Source: an uncultured Clostridia bacterium
GTDB taxonomy: Bacteria > Bacillota > Clostridia > Christensenellales > Borkfalkiaceae
Direction: 5' to 3'
DNA: 64,000 nucleotides
NCBI GenBank assembly: GCA_947597925.1
Contig: CANQFA010000003.1
Span: forward strand, 1 to 64,000
Shown here: positions 34,729 to 42,835 of the stretch, one piece after another
Position numbering within the stretch: position 1 is the stretch's first letter
Layout: each line of letters begins with the position of its first letter
Position numbers and translations under genes: made by a program
Notes under the pieces: model-generated
The model's database searches: none
Told to the model about the DNA's origin: nothing
Seen by the model: the letters and a program-made list of their open reading frames with translations, nothing else

Positions 34729-37455
34729 TTAACGAATAACTTCCGTGACTTTGTTTGTGTTACTGCGGTTTGTCCAGCAGCCTTCATCGACCTGCACGAC
34801 GGTACCGACTTGCCCTGCGTAAGGCCCGGTTACCCGCACTTGGTCTCCGATTTGCACTGCAAAATCACAGTTAAAACGATTTTTCCTGTTATTGGGAAGC
34901 TTTACCGTAAGCGCGTGGAATTTCACCTTGGCGAGAAAAGAATCGGGTTCCGCTTCGCAGAACACCTCTTTCAAGATCGATTTTTCGGGCATGATGGACT
35001 TCCACTGCGCACGGGTGCCGCGGTAGCGGATGGGCGAAACGAGTTTTTCGGCATCGTAGAAAGAATTATGCGCTACTTGTTTTAGGGTCGACGGGAAGTT
35101 GATCGATGTAATATCGGTATTGCCGAAGGCATATTTCCCGATCGTTTCCACGCCCTCGGGAAGTTGGATATCTCCCAACTTTCGCGCGCCCATAAACGCA
35201 CACCGCCCGATCGTAACGACCCCTTCGGGGACGGGAGCGGCAGCGCCGAAGAGCAAGGTTTTCCCGTCTGCAGTGAGGATATTCTTCCCGACTTGCTTCA
35301 AATAGGGATTGTTGGGCGAAAGCGTGATCCTGACCGTTCTGTTCAATTCCGAAAGGTCATCCTCGGACATGGGTAGCCCCGATCCGATCTCCAGCTTCTT
35401 CATCTTACTGTAAAATACCAATGCGCCTTTGTCGACACGGGTCACGTTGTCGGAAATGACGACCCGCTTTGCCTCTTTCGCATTGTCGAATGCTCCTCCC
35501 GAAATGCTCCTGCATTCGGGATGAAGGAGTATTTCCTCAAGCGTCGGGTCGCTGACGCCCATCAAAGACAAATAGGGATGCTCCGAACAGCCGAGATAGA
35601 TGCAGCCGTCCTTTTCGTTGAAGTCGGGAAGTTTGGCCGCGGAAAATGCCCCCTTCTCGAATACGGTATCCCCGTGTATGACGATGGATTTAACATGAGC
35701 CTTCCCCCCAAAGGCATTTCTGCTCACCCTCTCTACGCTTTCGGGGAGATCGATCTCGTCGAAGTCACCCTCAAAAGCCCACTCGCCGATGGATTTGACG
35801 TCGGATGAAACTTGCACGCGTTTCTCCGTTCCGTTGTAGCGCACAAGGACGCCGTCCGAAATTTCAAACGGGTCCTTCCGTTCCTCGATGAGTTCAACCT
35901 CTATGCCCTGTTGCCGCATTTTCCACAGCGAAATTCCGAAAATGAAGTAAAACTCCTCACACAGAGCCGACGGGAAAACGATACGCTTCAATGCCGTGCA
36001 ACCGCAAAAGGCATCCGAGCCGATTCCCCATCTGTTCTTGCGTCCTATCTCCGCGGGAAGCACGAGTTCCTTCAAAGAGCTGCATCCCTCGAATGCGCGG
36101 TCGCCGATGCTGTACAATTCTGCGGAGAAAGTGATCTCTTTCAAATCCGCGCAGCCCTGAAAGGCAACGGCGCCGACCGCCGTTACGCTCTTGGGAATAT
36201 CTATCTTTGTAAGCCCTTCGCACCCATCGAATGCCCGCATGCCGATTTTTATCACGCTGCCGTCCGATGGAATGACACTGTTGCGGCAACCGCGGATAAG
36301 TTCCCGCGTTTGCGTTTTGATGAGACAATTTTGGGAGGCGTGATATACGGGGTTGCCCTCTTCCACCGTGATTTCTTCCAGCCCACCGCACCCCGCAAAT
36401 GCGTCCGTGCCTATCTCGGTGACGGACTTTGAAAGGTGCAACCGCTTTAAGCTTTTGCAGCTGTTGAATGCATACGCATCCATGCTCATCAGCGAAGAAG
36501 GAAGATCAATCTCCGCGAGATCTTCGCATTCGCTGAACGCACTGTTACCTATCTTTGTGATGCCGTGCGGCAAAACGACGCGCCTCAAACTTTTGCAGGA
36601 ATGAAAAACCGACTGCGCAATTTCCGTTACGCCCTCGGGGAGCACAATCTCTTCCAGCGCCTCGCACGAATGGAATGCGCCATTCTCGACGGAAACGACG
36701 CCCTCGGGGAGCGTGACGCTCTTCAGACTTTTGCACATATTGAACAAATCTTTCGCAATGACTTTCAGTCCTTTCGGAAGAGAGATTGTTTCAAGCGCAG
36801 CGCACAAGTAGAACGCATTCTCTCCGATAGATACAAGCCCCTCGGGAAGGATAACCTCTTTGACTGCGGTATTCATCGCATATCTCCCTATCGCGGTTAC
36901 GCCCTCGGGAATGGTAATACGTTCGGTATCGGGACCGGAACGCAGCGCAAAGTCTCCTATCTCGGTTACGCTTCCATCCAACGGAATCCTGAAATTCTTT
37001 GCGACGGCGAGCAATTTTTTCGTGCCTGTCTCGATAAGGCAATTATCTACGGAGCGATAGTTCTTGTTTCGGGGGCCCACCGAAATTTCTTCAAGCGACC
37101 AGGCTCTTCCGAACACTCCCATCCCAATCTTCGTCACGCCCTCGGAAATGGTTACGCGGGTAAGCGCATAGCAATTGAAAAATGCATGGTCCGCAATGGT
37201 TTTCACGCTGTCCGGAATCGTAATCTTTGTCAACGCAGGGCAAGACCAAAAAGCATGCCGCAAAATTTTTTTCACGCTGCCCGGAATCACAACTTCCTTC
37301 GCGAAGCGATTAAATTCGAACGCCCCTTCGCCTATCTCGGTCACGCCCTCTGGAATTATGACAGTCTCGCTTTCACTGTTGCACTTTACAAGCGTAATGC
37401 CTTTTGCCGTGCTTTGAATCTCGAACTCTTTCGAGTCGTATTGTATCGCCATCAT
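34729..37455 (-). CDS. Giant BspA-type leucine-rich-repeat protein with C-terminal KOW-like barrel
   Basis: 908 residues. Nearly the whole protein is LRR_5 repeats of about 23 residues with the unit I-x-I-P-x-x-V-x-x-I-G-x-x-A-F (for example VVIPGSVKKILRHAF, ITIPEGVTAIGRYAM). The last ~65 residues (VKFHALTVKLP, FNCDFAVQIGDQVRV, GQVGTVVQV) form a KOW/SH3-like small barrel. No signal peptide, so it is probably an intracellular binding scaffold. GGAGAAG lies just before the ATG pair at 37455/37452. First gene of the leftward unit controlled from 37511-37567. Confidence 0.82.
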   Translation of the reverse strand: MMAIQYDSKEFEIQSTAKGITLVKCNSESETVIIPEGVTEIGEGAFEFNRFAKEVVIPGSVKKILRHAFWSCPALTKITIPDSVKTIADHAFFNCYALTRVTISEGVTKIGMGVFGRAWSLEEISVGPRNKNYRSVDNCLIETGTKKLLAVAKNFRIPLDGSVTEIGDFALRSGPDTERITIPEGVTAIGRYAMNTAVKEVILPEGLVSIGENAFYLCAALETISLPKGLKVIAKDLFNMCKSLKSVTLPEGVVSVENGAFHSCEALEEIVLPEGVTEIAQSVFHSCKSLRRVVLPHGITKIGNSAFSECEDLAEIDLPSSLMSMDAYAFNSCKSLKRLHLSKSVTEIGTDAFAGCGGLEEITVEEGNPVYHASQNCLIKTQTRELIRGCRNSVIPSDGSVIKIGMRAFDGCEGLTKIDIPKSVTAVGAVAFQGCADLKEITFSAELYSIGDRAFEGCSSLKELVLPAEIGRKNRWGIGSDAFCGCTALKRIVFPSALCEEFYFIFGISLWKMRQQGIEVELIEERKDPFEISDGVLVRYNGTEKRVQVSSDVKSIGEWAFEGDFDEIDLPESVERVSRNAFGGKAHVKSIVIHGDTVFEKGAFSAAKLPDFNEKDGCIYLGCSEHPYLSLMGVSDPTLEEILLHPECRSISGGAFDNAKEAKRVVISDNVTRVDKGALVFYSKMKKLEIGSGLPMSEDDLSELNRTVRITLSPNNPYLKQVGKNILTADGKTLLFGAAAPVPEGVVTIGRCAFMGARKLGDIQLPEGVETIGKYAFGNTDITSINFPSTLKQVAHNSFYDAEKLVSPIRYRGTRAQWKSIMPEKSILKEVFCEAEPDSFLAKVKFHALTVKLPNNRKNRFNCDFAVQIGDQVRVTGPYAGQVGTVVQVDEGCWTNRSNTNKVTEVIR

Positions 37456-37510
37456 CTTCTCCGTCTTAAAATTATGTAAATCAAATTGCGCCTTTCAGCG
37501 TATTTTTTTC

Positions 37511-37567
37511 ATCATACCATATCTCACGGACCTGCGGTGTGTCAAAAAGGGGTGCGCAAGAAAAATT
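37511..37567 (-). promoter_or_regulatory. Promoter region of the leftward LRR unit with a 28-bp shared element
   Basis: Minus strand: the 28-bp element at 37540-37567 (core CTTGCGCACCCCTTTTTGAC) ends in TTGACA; TATGAT (37511-37516) lies 23 bases further. The identical 28 bases occur at 38368-38395 in front of the rightward unit. The -35/-10 spacing is too long for a plain sigma-A promoter, which suggests a bound activator. Confidence 0.65.
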
Positions 37568-37624
37568 ATATGTTCAGATTATATCACAATCCGACGGGCG
37601 ATTCAACCCCTATCCGAAAAATTC

Positions 37625-37653
37625 TTGCTTTTCGCGCGCGTGTGTGATATACT
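37625..37653 (+). promoter_or_regulatory. Promoter of the WYL-type regulator gene
   Basis: TTGCTT (37625-37630), 17-base spacer, TATACT (37648-37653), 31 bases before the start at 37685. With the divergent LRR promoter it explains the gap 37456-37684. Confidence 0.75.
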
Positions 37654-37684
37654 TCAATATAGAATTTACACGCGAGGCAAAGCA

Positions 37685-38356
37685 ATGACGGAGCAAAAGA
37701 AGCGCGGAAGGTCAAAAGAGATCGCCTTAGAACTTCTGAAGGTCCTTGAAGAAAATACGGACAAAAATCATCTTTTGAGCAAAGAGCAAATCATTCAAAA
37801 GCACCTCAATCAATACCGTACAGATAATGAAGAAAAAGGGATCCAAGAGAAGACCTTCTATGTCAAAATAGACGAGATCGAAGCTGCAGGCTTCCCCATC
37901 AAGCGCACCAAGGGAAAAACGACGCGGTACTACCTCGACGAAGACCGCCTTACGGAGGAAGAACTTCTCTTCCTCGCCTGCATGATCAAGAGCAGTCCCG
38001 ACCTCGGCGAAGAGGAGGCCGAAGTGCTCTCGAAAAAACTTCTTTCAATTCGCGCCCATAAAAAGGCGAAGGAGTATGTCAAACAGCACAGTTTCATCGT
38101 AAAGGAGCGGCATAACCCCGTATCCAAACAGATCCACTATCTTGCCGTGCTTCTCGAAGCCAAGAGAAGAGCGGGAAAGGTTTCCTGTAAAATCGTTCTC
38201 TCCCGCGAAGGCGGATACAAATTTTCGGAAAGGCTCACTATCTATCCGCGCCAGATCGATTTTACGCGAAAGGGCATTCTTGTATCCTTCGACCACAACG
38301 GCGTCACGAAATACGATGTTCCCCTCCGCGACCTCATCGACATTGAACCCGAATAA
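37685..38356 (+). CDS. WYL-type helix-turn-helix transcriptional regulator
   Basis: 223 residues from ATG at 37685 (GAGG upstream). The N-terminal ~75 residues are a winged helix (RSKEIALELLKVLEEN..., then KTFYVKIDEIEAAGFPIKRT and TRYYLDEDRLTEEEL), the rest resembles a compact WYL domain (KERHNPVSKQIHYLAVLLEA, RLTIYPRQIDFTRKGILVSF, ending YDVPLRDLIDIEP). WYL regulators often control defence islands, DNA-damage or stress genes by sensing ligands or nucleic acid. It sits between two divergent units that carry the same 28-bp promoter element, so it is the likely regulator of both. The assignment rests on overall pattern, not on a sharp motif. Confidence 0.75.
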   Translation: MTEQKKRGRSKEIALELLKVLEENTDKNHLLSKEQIIQKHLNQYRTDNEEKGIQEKTFYVKIDEIEAAGFPIKRTKGKTTRYYLDEDRLTEEELLFLACMIKSSPDLGEEEAEVLSKKLLSIRAHKKAKEYVKQHSFIVKERHNPVSKQIHYLAVLLEAKRRAGKVSCKIVLSREGGYKFSERLTIYPRQIDFTRKGILVSFDHNGVTKYDVPLRDLIDIEPE

Positions 38357-38367
38357 AAATTTTCAGG

Positions 38368-38423
38368 AATTTTTCTTGCGCACCCCTTTTTGACAGTGAA
38401 GGGGTGTTTTTTTGTGGTATGAT
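38368..38423 (+). promoter_or_regulatory. Promoter region of the rightward unit with the same 28-bp element
   Basis: The 28 bases at 38368-38395 are identical to 37540-37567 (opposite strand). TTGACA ends the element (38390-38395) and TATGAT lies 22 bases on (38418-38423), 34 bases before the next gene. Confidence 0.65.
38381..38413 (+). terminator. Terminator of the regulator gene, overlapping the next promoter
   Basis: CACCCCTT (38381-38388) and AAGGGGTG (38399-38406) form an 8-bp stem followed by seven T. The TTGACA of the downstream promoter lies in the loop region. The other copy of the 28-bp element lacks the 3' arm, so termination cannot be the only reason the element is conserved. 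Confidence 0.65.
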
Positions 38424-38456
38424 AGAGGCACAACAAAGCCAAAGGAGATTTGAAAC

Positions 38457-39200
38457 ATGAAAAACATCACAAGCGCAAAAGAACTCGGAAACCGCATTGC
38501 AGAAAAGCTCGGCCTTTCCTTCGAGGCAAAGACTTATAGCGACCTCGCAAAGTTCATCGAAGAAATCGTCCCCGCCATCGATGAGGAATTTGTAGGCGGA
38601 AGGTCCTCCTTCGATGACTTCCGGATCCCCTTCAACGACGACAGCCCCGTCCCTTTCTGGCAGATCATCGCCGATAAGAAGACGATTCGCTGCATCATGG
38701 AGAAGTTCGGCCACAAGGATGCGTTCGGCGACATCACCTACTTTGCCGATGATTACAACACGGAGAGCGGGGACCTCGACGATATGCCCGAGGAGGGCAA
38801 GGTCATCGCGGACATCGAGCCCTACGGCAGCGCCGCGGATGTCCTCGAGTGGCTCCAAGACTTTTCCGAAGAACACAGCCTGTCGTTCTCCTTCATGCTA
38901 TACAATCTGTATCCGCTTTACGAATACTTCACGAAGCGCTTCGGCAATGACGCCAACGAGATCGTCTGGCGCATCGACGGCGGAAAGATCTCTACAGACG
39001 GACAGGAAGTCGTCGTGACCGACGATGCAGAAGGGGATCTGCTCCTCGTCCAGTGCTGGTGGCTGAGCAGCCTCGAGCCCGAGAAAATGGAAAAGTACGG
39101 ACTTCGCGTCGCACTTGAAATTGCGGACGATGCCCCGAAATCGTGGAAGATGCTCGACTGCGGTATCAGCACCGGCCTTCGCATCAAATACGGCAAATAA
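38457..39200 (+). CDS. Unknown acidic protein, 247 residues
   Basis: Not recognised. A soluble, acidic protein beginning MKNITSAKELGNRIAEKLG, with stretches PFWQIIADKKTIRCIMEKFG and LLLVQCWWLSSLEPEKMEKYG. No signal peptide, membrane segment or catalytic motif is evident. AAGGAGATTTGAAAC precedes the ATG. First gene of the rightward unit, directly behind the shared 28-bp promoter element, with a DUF4116-like gene 10 bases downstream. Confidence 0.7.
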   Translation: MKNITSAKELGNRIAEKLGLSFEAKTYSDLAKFIEEIVPAIDEEFVGGRSSFDDFRIPFNDDSPVPFWQIIADKKTIRCIMEKFGHKDAFGDITYFADDYNTESGDLDDMPEEGKVIADIEPYGSAADVLEWLQDFSEEHSLSFSFMLYNLYPLYEYFTKRFGNDANEIVWRIDGGKISTDGQEVVVTDDAEGDLLLVQCWWLSSLEPEKMEKYGLRVALEIADDAPKSWKMLDCGISTGLRIKYGK

Positions 39201-39210
39201 GAGGGATTTT

Positions 39211-40152
39211 ATGAAAGCCATCGAAAAGAAAGAGGCAATCGGCCTCATCAAAAAGGCCCCCATCGTCTACCGCTATCTTCCCGAAGGGCTGCAAAAGGAC
39301 CGAGACGTCGCCATTGCCTTCATCAAGAGCAATACCCCGTATGTCGACGCCTATTACGAGGCGGTGATGGAAGGAAAGCGGACATCATCAGAGACGCGTG
39401 AATGCAAAACATCCTCCGTAATGCGCACCGACAATGCCGACCTCTTCCGTAACGGGATCCCCACGCACTATCCGAAAATTCTCGGCGATTTCACAAAGGA
39501 CGCGGAAATCATGGCCCTTCTCGGCGCCACAAGAATGCACGAGGTCATAGACTTCACCGATGAAAACTATGACGAGAGAGTTGTCTCCAAGGCAATCGGG
39601 AAGGGCCCCTTCCTCGTCGGTCCCCTCTTCGAATATTGGTACGATCGCCTCGCCCGAGACAAAAAGACGGGCGATTACATTCGCACGAAATATGAACTGA
39701 CGACGGACGATTCCCTCTTTATCGTGACGGCATTCAAGTGTCTCGAAGTCATTGACACGGGCACGGGAAGTCACGACGACGCCTACGCCGCCCTCTTCAT
39801 GAAGTGCAACTCCTTCCGCTCTGAGGCATTCTACGGCAATGAGAACGACAACGTTTCGGCGGGCTACGTCTCCTTCTTTCTCGATTACCGCAAGGAAGCG
39901 GCGCGCATCTTCCGTGTGTTCCCCGTCGAAAAACAAAACGAGTTGGCGGGCCGGTATCACTTCCTTGCCGGACTGATGAAGCCCGACGGCCTCAATCCTG
40001 AACTTGCGGAGATCATCGCCAAAAATTGCCCGATCGCGCGGCAGATCCTGCCCGACGAATATATCCTGCGCTACGACCTGAAACGCGACCCCGAGCACAG
40101 TGATTGCACCAAATGCGAAAAATGCTCTTTCCGCCACATTCTGATCGTGTGA
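39211..40152 (+). CDS. DUF4116-like protein with C-terminal cysteine cluster
   Basis: 313 residues from ATG at 39211 (GAGGGATTTT upstream). The N-terminal part (AIGLIKKAPIVYRYLPEGLQ, then KDRDVAIAFIKSNTP) follows the pattern of DUF4116 repeats. The middle is unknown. The C-terminus carries CTKCEKCSFRH, a C-x2-C-x2-C group that could bind metal. Soluble, no signal. It belongs to the rightward unit after the 28-bp element. I cannot assign a reaction. Confidence 0.7.
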   Translation: MKAIEKKEAIGLIKKAPIVYRYLPEGLQKDRDVAIAFIKSNTPYVDAYYEAVMEGKRTSSETRECKTSSVMRTDNADLFRNGIPTHYPKILGDFTKDAEIMALLGATRMHEVIDFTDENYDERVVSKAIGKGPFLVGPLFEYWYDRLARDKKTGDYIRTKYELTTDDSLFIVTAFKCLEVIDTGTGSHDDAYAALFMKCNSFRSEAFYGNENDNVSAGYVSFFLDYRKEAARIFRVFPVEKQNELAGRYHFLAGLMKPDGLNPELAEIIAKNCPIARQILPDEYILRYDLKRDPEHSDCTKCEKCSFRHILIV

Positions 40153-40211
40153 TCTCGGACATGGTACCCACAAATTCTATCAAAGTATAAAAATTAAAGG
40201 AGAAAATAATT

Positions 40212-40907
40212 ATGGCTATTACACATCACGGAATCGAGCTCGACCTCGAAAACAACATCTATTGGCTCCAGGAAGACAAATTGGAAAAACTTCCGAAAGA
40301 AGAACTTTCCCAATTCAGCGTAGGGCAAAAGCTCGATGTCCGCGAACTTCTACAGCGCGGTTACGCCTCAAATCTCTCAGATATCTATTTCGGATTCGCA
40401 ATGGAAGTGTTCGACTGCGAAGATGATGAACTGGAAGACGTTTTGAACGGCGTACTGGAAACGACCGTCACCGGCATAGCGAGAACAACCGTTCAAATTG
40501 AATATTTCCGCTATGAAAAATGTTCAAAACGACTCATTAGCGTCGAGGGAAGCGGGCAGACGAATGGATATATGGCCGCGATGCCTTCCGGCGTCCTATG
40601 GGATGTCAATTGCTTCTTCCGCGATACCTTCGTCTTGAAAGGAGCAGCGCGCGAACTTGTCAAGGAAAAGGACTTCTGTGTTCGATATAAACCGAATATC
40701 GATGCCGAGAGCCTTACCATTTGGATCGGCTCCATGGACTTGCATTTTGATTATGACAATGATATGGCCGATCATTATTGGAACGTCGATGTGTTGGGCT
40801 TGGAAATCGAAGAAAAAGACGACTGCACGATCGTAAAAGTCGACCTCAGAGCATTCGTCTGCGCTGCGGGGCTCAACAAATCGGACGGATACAACCCGTA
40901 CGATTAA
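40212..40907 (+). CDS. Unknown protein, 231 residues
   Basis: Not recognised. An acidic soluble protein beginning MAITHHGIELDLENNIYWLQ; the C-terminal half (SLTIWIGSMDLHFDYDNDMA) is rich in predicted strands. AAAGGAGAAAATAATT precedes the ATG, a strong site. Third and last gene of the rightward unit, 59 bases after the DUF4116-like gene. Lower in GC than the genome average of the window. Confidence 0.68.
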   Translation: MAITHHGIELDLENNIYWLQEDKLEKLPKEELSQFSVGQKLDVRELLQRGYASNLSDIYFGFAMEVFDCEDDELEDVLNGVLETTVTGIARTTVQIEYFRYEKCSKRLISVEGSGQTNGYMAAMPSGVLWDVNCFFRDTFVLKGAARELVKEKDFCVRYKPNIDAESLTIWIGSMDLHFDYDNDMADHYWNVDVLGLEIEEKDDCTIVKVDLRAFVCAAGLNKSDGYNPYD

Positions 40908-41060
40908 AATGAAACCTTGCCCTCGGACATGAGTGGCACATAGTTCGTCTATAACCGTTTTATAACTGCTCGGAGATAACCCCGAAAAAAGCAAAATTCT
41001 CATGAAGGAGGCACCCGTCGGGAAGCGCTGACCATTTGATAATGTTTTTGCAGTTTTCAT
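40596..41060 (-). CDS. Doubtful small ORF starting opposite the end of the rightward unit
   Basis: On the minus strand a strong ribosome site TTTAGGAGGTGTATGT precedes ATG at 41060, opening MKTAKTLSNGQRFPTGASFM. The first ~50 codons look protein-like, but after about 40907 the frame is antisense to the 231-residue gene and looks like chance. Possibly the head of a truncated gene left at an island boundary. It is preceded by a perfect 38-base palindrome. Reported because the start signal is better than chance. Confidence 0.3.
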   Translation of the reverse strand: MKTAKTLSNGQRFPTGASFMRILLFSGLSPSSYKTVIDELCATHVRGQGFILIVRVVSVRFVEPRSADECSEVDFYDRAVVFFFDFQAQHIDVPIMIGHIIVIIKMQVHGADPNGKALGIDIRFISNTEVLFLDKFARCSFQDEGIAEEAIDIP

Positions 41061-41081
41061 ACATACACCTCCTAAAGATTG

Positions 41082-41119
41082 ACGATCGGCCCGATGGCGA
41101 ATGCCATCGGGCCGATCGT
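41082..41119. repeat. Perfect 17-bp inverted repeat with 4-base loop
   Basis: 41082-41098 and 41103-41119 are perfect reverse complements (ACGATCGGCCCGATGGC and its complement) with loop GAAT. No T run flanks either side. It separates the rightward unit from the convergent ASCH gene and may be a bidirectional terminator or a mobile-element relic. A second weaker stem (41142-41149 with 41166-41173) lies next to it. These account for 40908-41195. Confidence 0.75.
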
Positions 41120-41195
41120 ATTCGGAAGTGATTTTATTACGCAAAAGAGTCATCTCATCAATCGTCTCTTTTGAATTGCATGCAGAGGAGGGAGC

Positions 41196-42737
41196 TCATT
41201 CGTCGAACTTGCGCAGTTCGATCCCGAGGACGCCGAGGGAGGTTTCCTGCTCGGGTGTGTAGTATTGGTGCATCCATATGACCGCGTCCGTGAGGGGCAT
41301 GTCCGCAAACCCCGCCTTCTCCAGCATGTCGGGCATGGCAAAGAGCTGTGCAAATGTGGGCGCCCTGTGCAGTGCCGTTACCTGTGCGCGGATCCATTCG
41401 ATGCCGTCTTCATTATAAAACAGGATGTCATCCCCCACCTCGATCGCGCTCCGCTTTTCGTCGCACAGGCGCACCTCCACAGTCTTTTTCCCGCTCCGTA
41501 TCTGCTCAAACGGAAGCTCGGCGAGGTGCATCTCCACGGCATCTTTCACACGGACATTGTTTTCATCGATGAATTTGTAGTACTCGTCCGTTATTTGTTG
41601 ATAATAGAGCTTTGCGACGATATCCTTGCCCTCTTCTGCCTGCGTTTCCTCGTCCTCCTCTTCGTGTCCGATCCCCGCAAGGGCGATCCCGTCTCTCGAA
41701 TGGAAGGAGCAAGCATTCTCCTCCGCCTTCGCCGCGGCCGTCTTCAAGACATGGTAGCGGTAGGCGTTCAGAAGGAGGTCCTCCCCGATCTCTCCCTTCA
41801 GAAATGCCGAGAGCGGCAGGAGGGCCCGCTTGTCTTTGGGGACTTTGCGGCACAGCTCAAAATCGAGATAGGGCGCATGCGTATCCCAGATGATGCCCCC
41901 GCTTTGCGTCAGTTCGAAGCCCTCGAGGATCATGTCGCTCACATCGCCGCTGTACCGACGCATTTCCATGATCGATTCCCATCTCTCAAAATCCAGCTCA
42001 CCCCTCTTCCGCTCCGCGCCCGTCTTCTCGCCGCAGTCACGAAATCCGTTTTCGATGAGTTTTTCCAGACCCCATGTGGACATAAACTCCAAAACGAGGA
42101 CCTCTTCTTCGCGCGTATCGGAGGTCCTTTCGCGGATGGGCCGCAGGATATCGCCGCGGCGGAAGGGGGTGGGCAGCGCGATCCAGAACCAGTCAAAGGC
42201 CTCGATATAGACGTCTCCCTTCCCCCATGCGGTGACGGCGAGGATCGTCCCGTCGGGCAGGAGCTCGACCTCTACCCCCTCACATCTGCCGATATATTGC
42301 TTCGAGATGCGGATCTTTACCGCGCACTCTACTTCATTTACCACGCTGAGGCACATTTCGTAAGAGGGATAGAGCATCCCTCGCCCGCCGCCCTCGAACC
42401 AAAATGGCTGCCCGCTCGACCCTACGGTATAGACGTCGTAGGCGTAGGCCGCATCGTGTGAAGGGGTCTTGCACTCCGCGACATACTCCTCCTCCCGCCG
42501 AATGAGCTCCTCTAAAAAATGCGCGAGAGGCTGCGTCGCGAAGTCGCCGTTTCGCTCCTCGAGGATGAACTCGGGATAGCGCGCAATGAGCTCTCGGTAC
42601 GCCGCATGTTTTTCGGAGAGCGAGATATTCCGCGCCTCGTGAATGACATAGGCGGCCTCCTCGGGCGAGAACTCGTAATGGACCTCGCGGAGATACTCCG
42701 CAATGTCCTTGGAATTGAGAAATTTTGTAAAATCCAT
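41196..42737 (-). CDS. ASCH-domain protein with large N-terminal region of unknown function
   Basis: 513 residues from ATG at 42737, supported by AGGAGGTAAT; an in-frame extension to 42902 overlaps the preceding gene and looks non-coding. The last ~110 residues (EMHLAELPFEQIRSGKKTVE, then VGDDILFYN and the end LGVLGIELRKFDE) are an ASCH domain, a PUA-like fold that binds RNA or modified nucleosides. The N-terminal ~380 residues are soluble and I do not recognise them (EFSPEEAAYVIHEARNISLS near the start). Last gene of the four-gene run with two nucleases and a phosphatase; the 98-base gap before it holds no clear promoter. Confidence 0.8.
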   Translation of the reverse strand: MDFTKFLNSKDIAEYLREVHYEFSPEEAAYVIHEARNISLSEKHAAYRELIARYPEFILEERNGDFATQPLAHFLEELIRREEEYVAECKTPSHDAAYAYDVYTVGSSGQPFWFEGGGRGMLYPSYEMCLSVVNEVECAVKIRISKQYIGRCEGVEVELLPDGTILAVTAWGKGDVYIEAFDWFWIALPTPFRRGDILRPIRERTSDTREEEVLVLEFMSTWGLEKLIENGFRDCGEKTGAERKRGELDFERWESIMEMRRYSGDVSDMILEGFELTQSGGIIWDTHAPYLDFELCRKVPKDKRALLPLSAFLKGEIGEDLLLNAYRYHVLKTAAAKAEENACSFHSRDGIALAGIGHEEEDEETQAEEGKDIVAKLYYQQITDEYYKFIDENNVRVKDAVEMHLAELPFEQIRSGKKTVEVRLCDEKRSAIEVGDDILFYNEDGIEWIRAQVTALHRAPTFAQLFAMPDMLEKAGFADMPLTDAVIWMHQYYTPEQETSLGVLGIELRKFDE

Positions 42738-42835
42738 ATTACCTCCTGAATTCGGGTAGTCCCCGTCATTTGATATTTTACGGTCAAAGGCGGTCTCTCT
42801 GCGCATAACGGCGCGCATCAGCTCGGGGGAGACGC

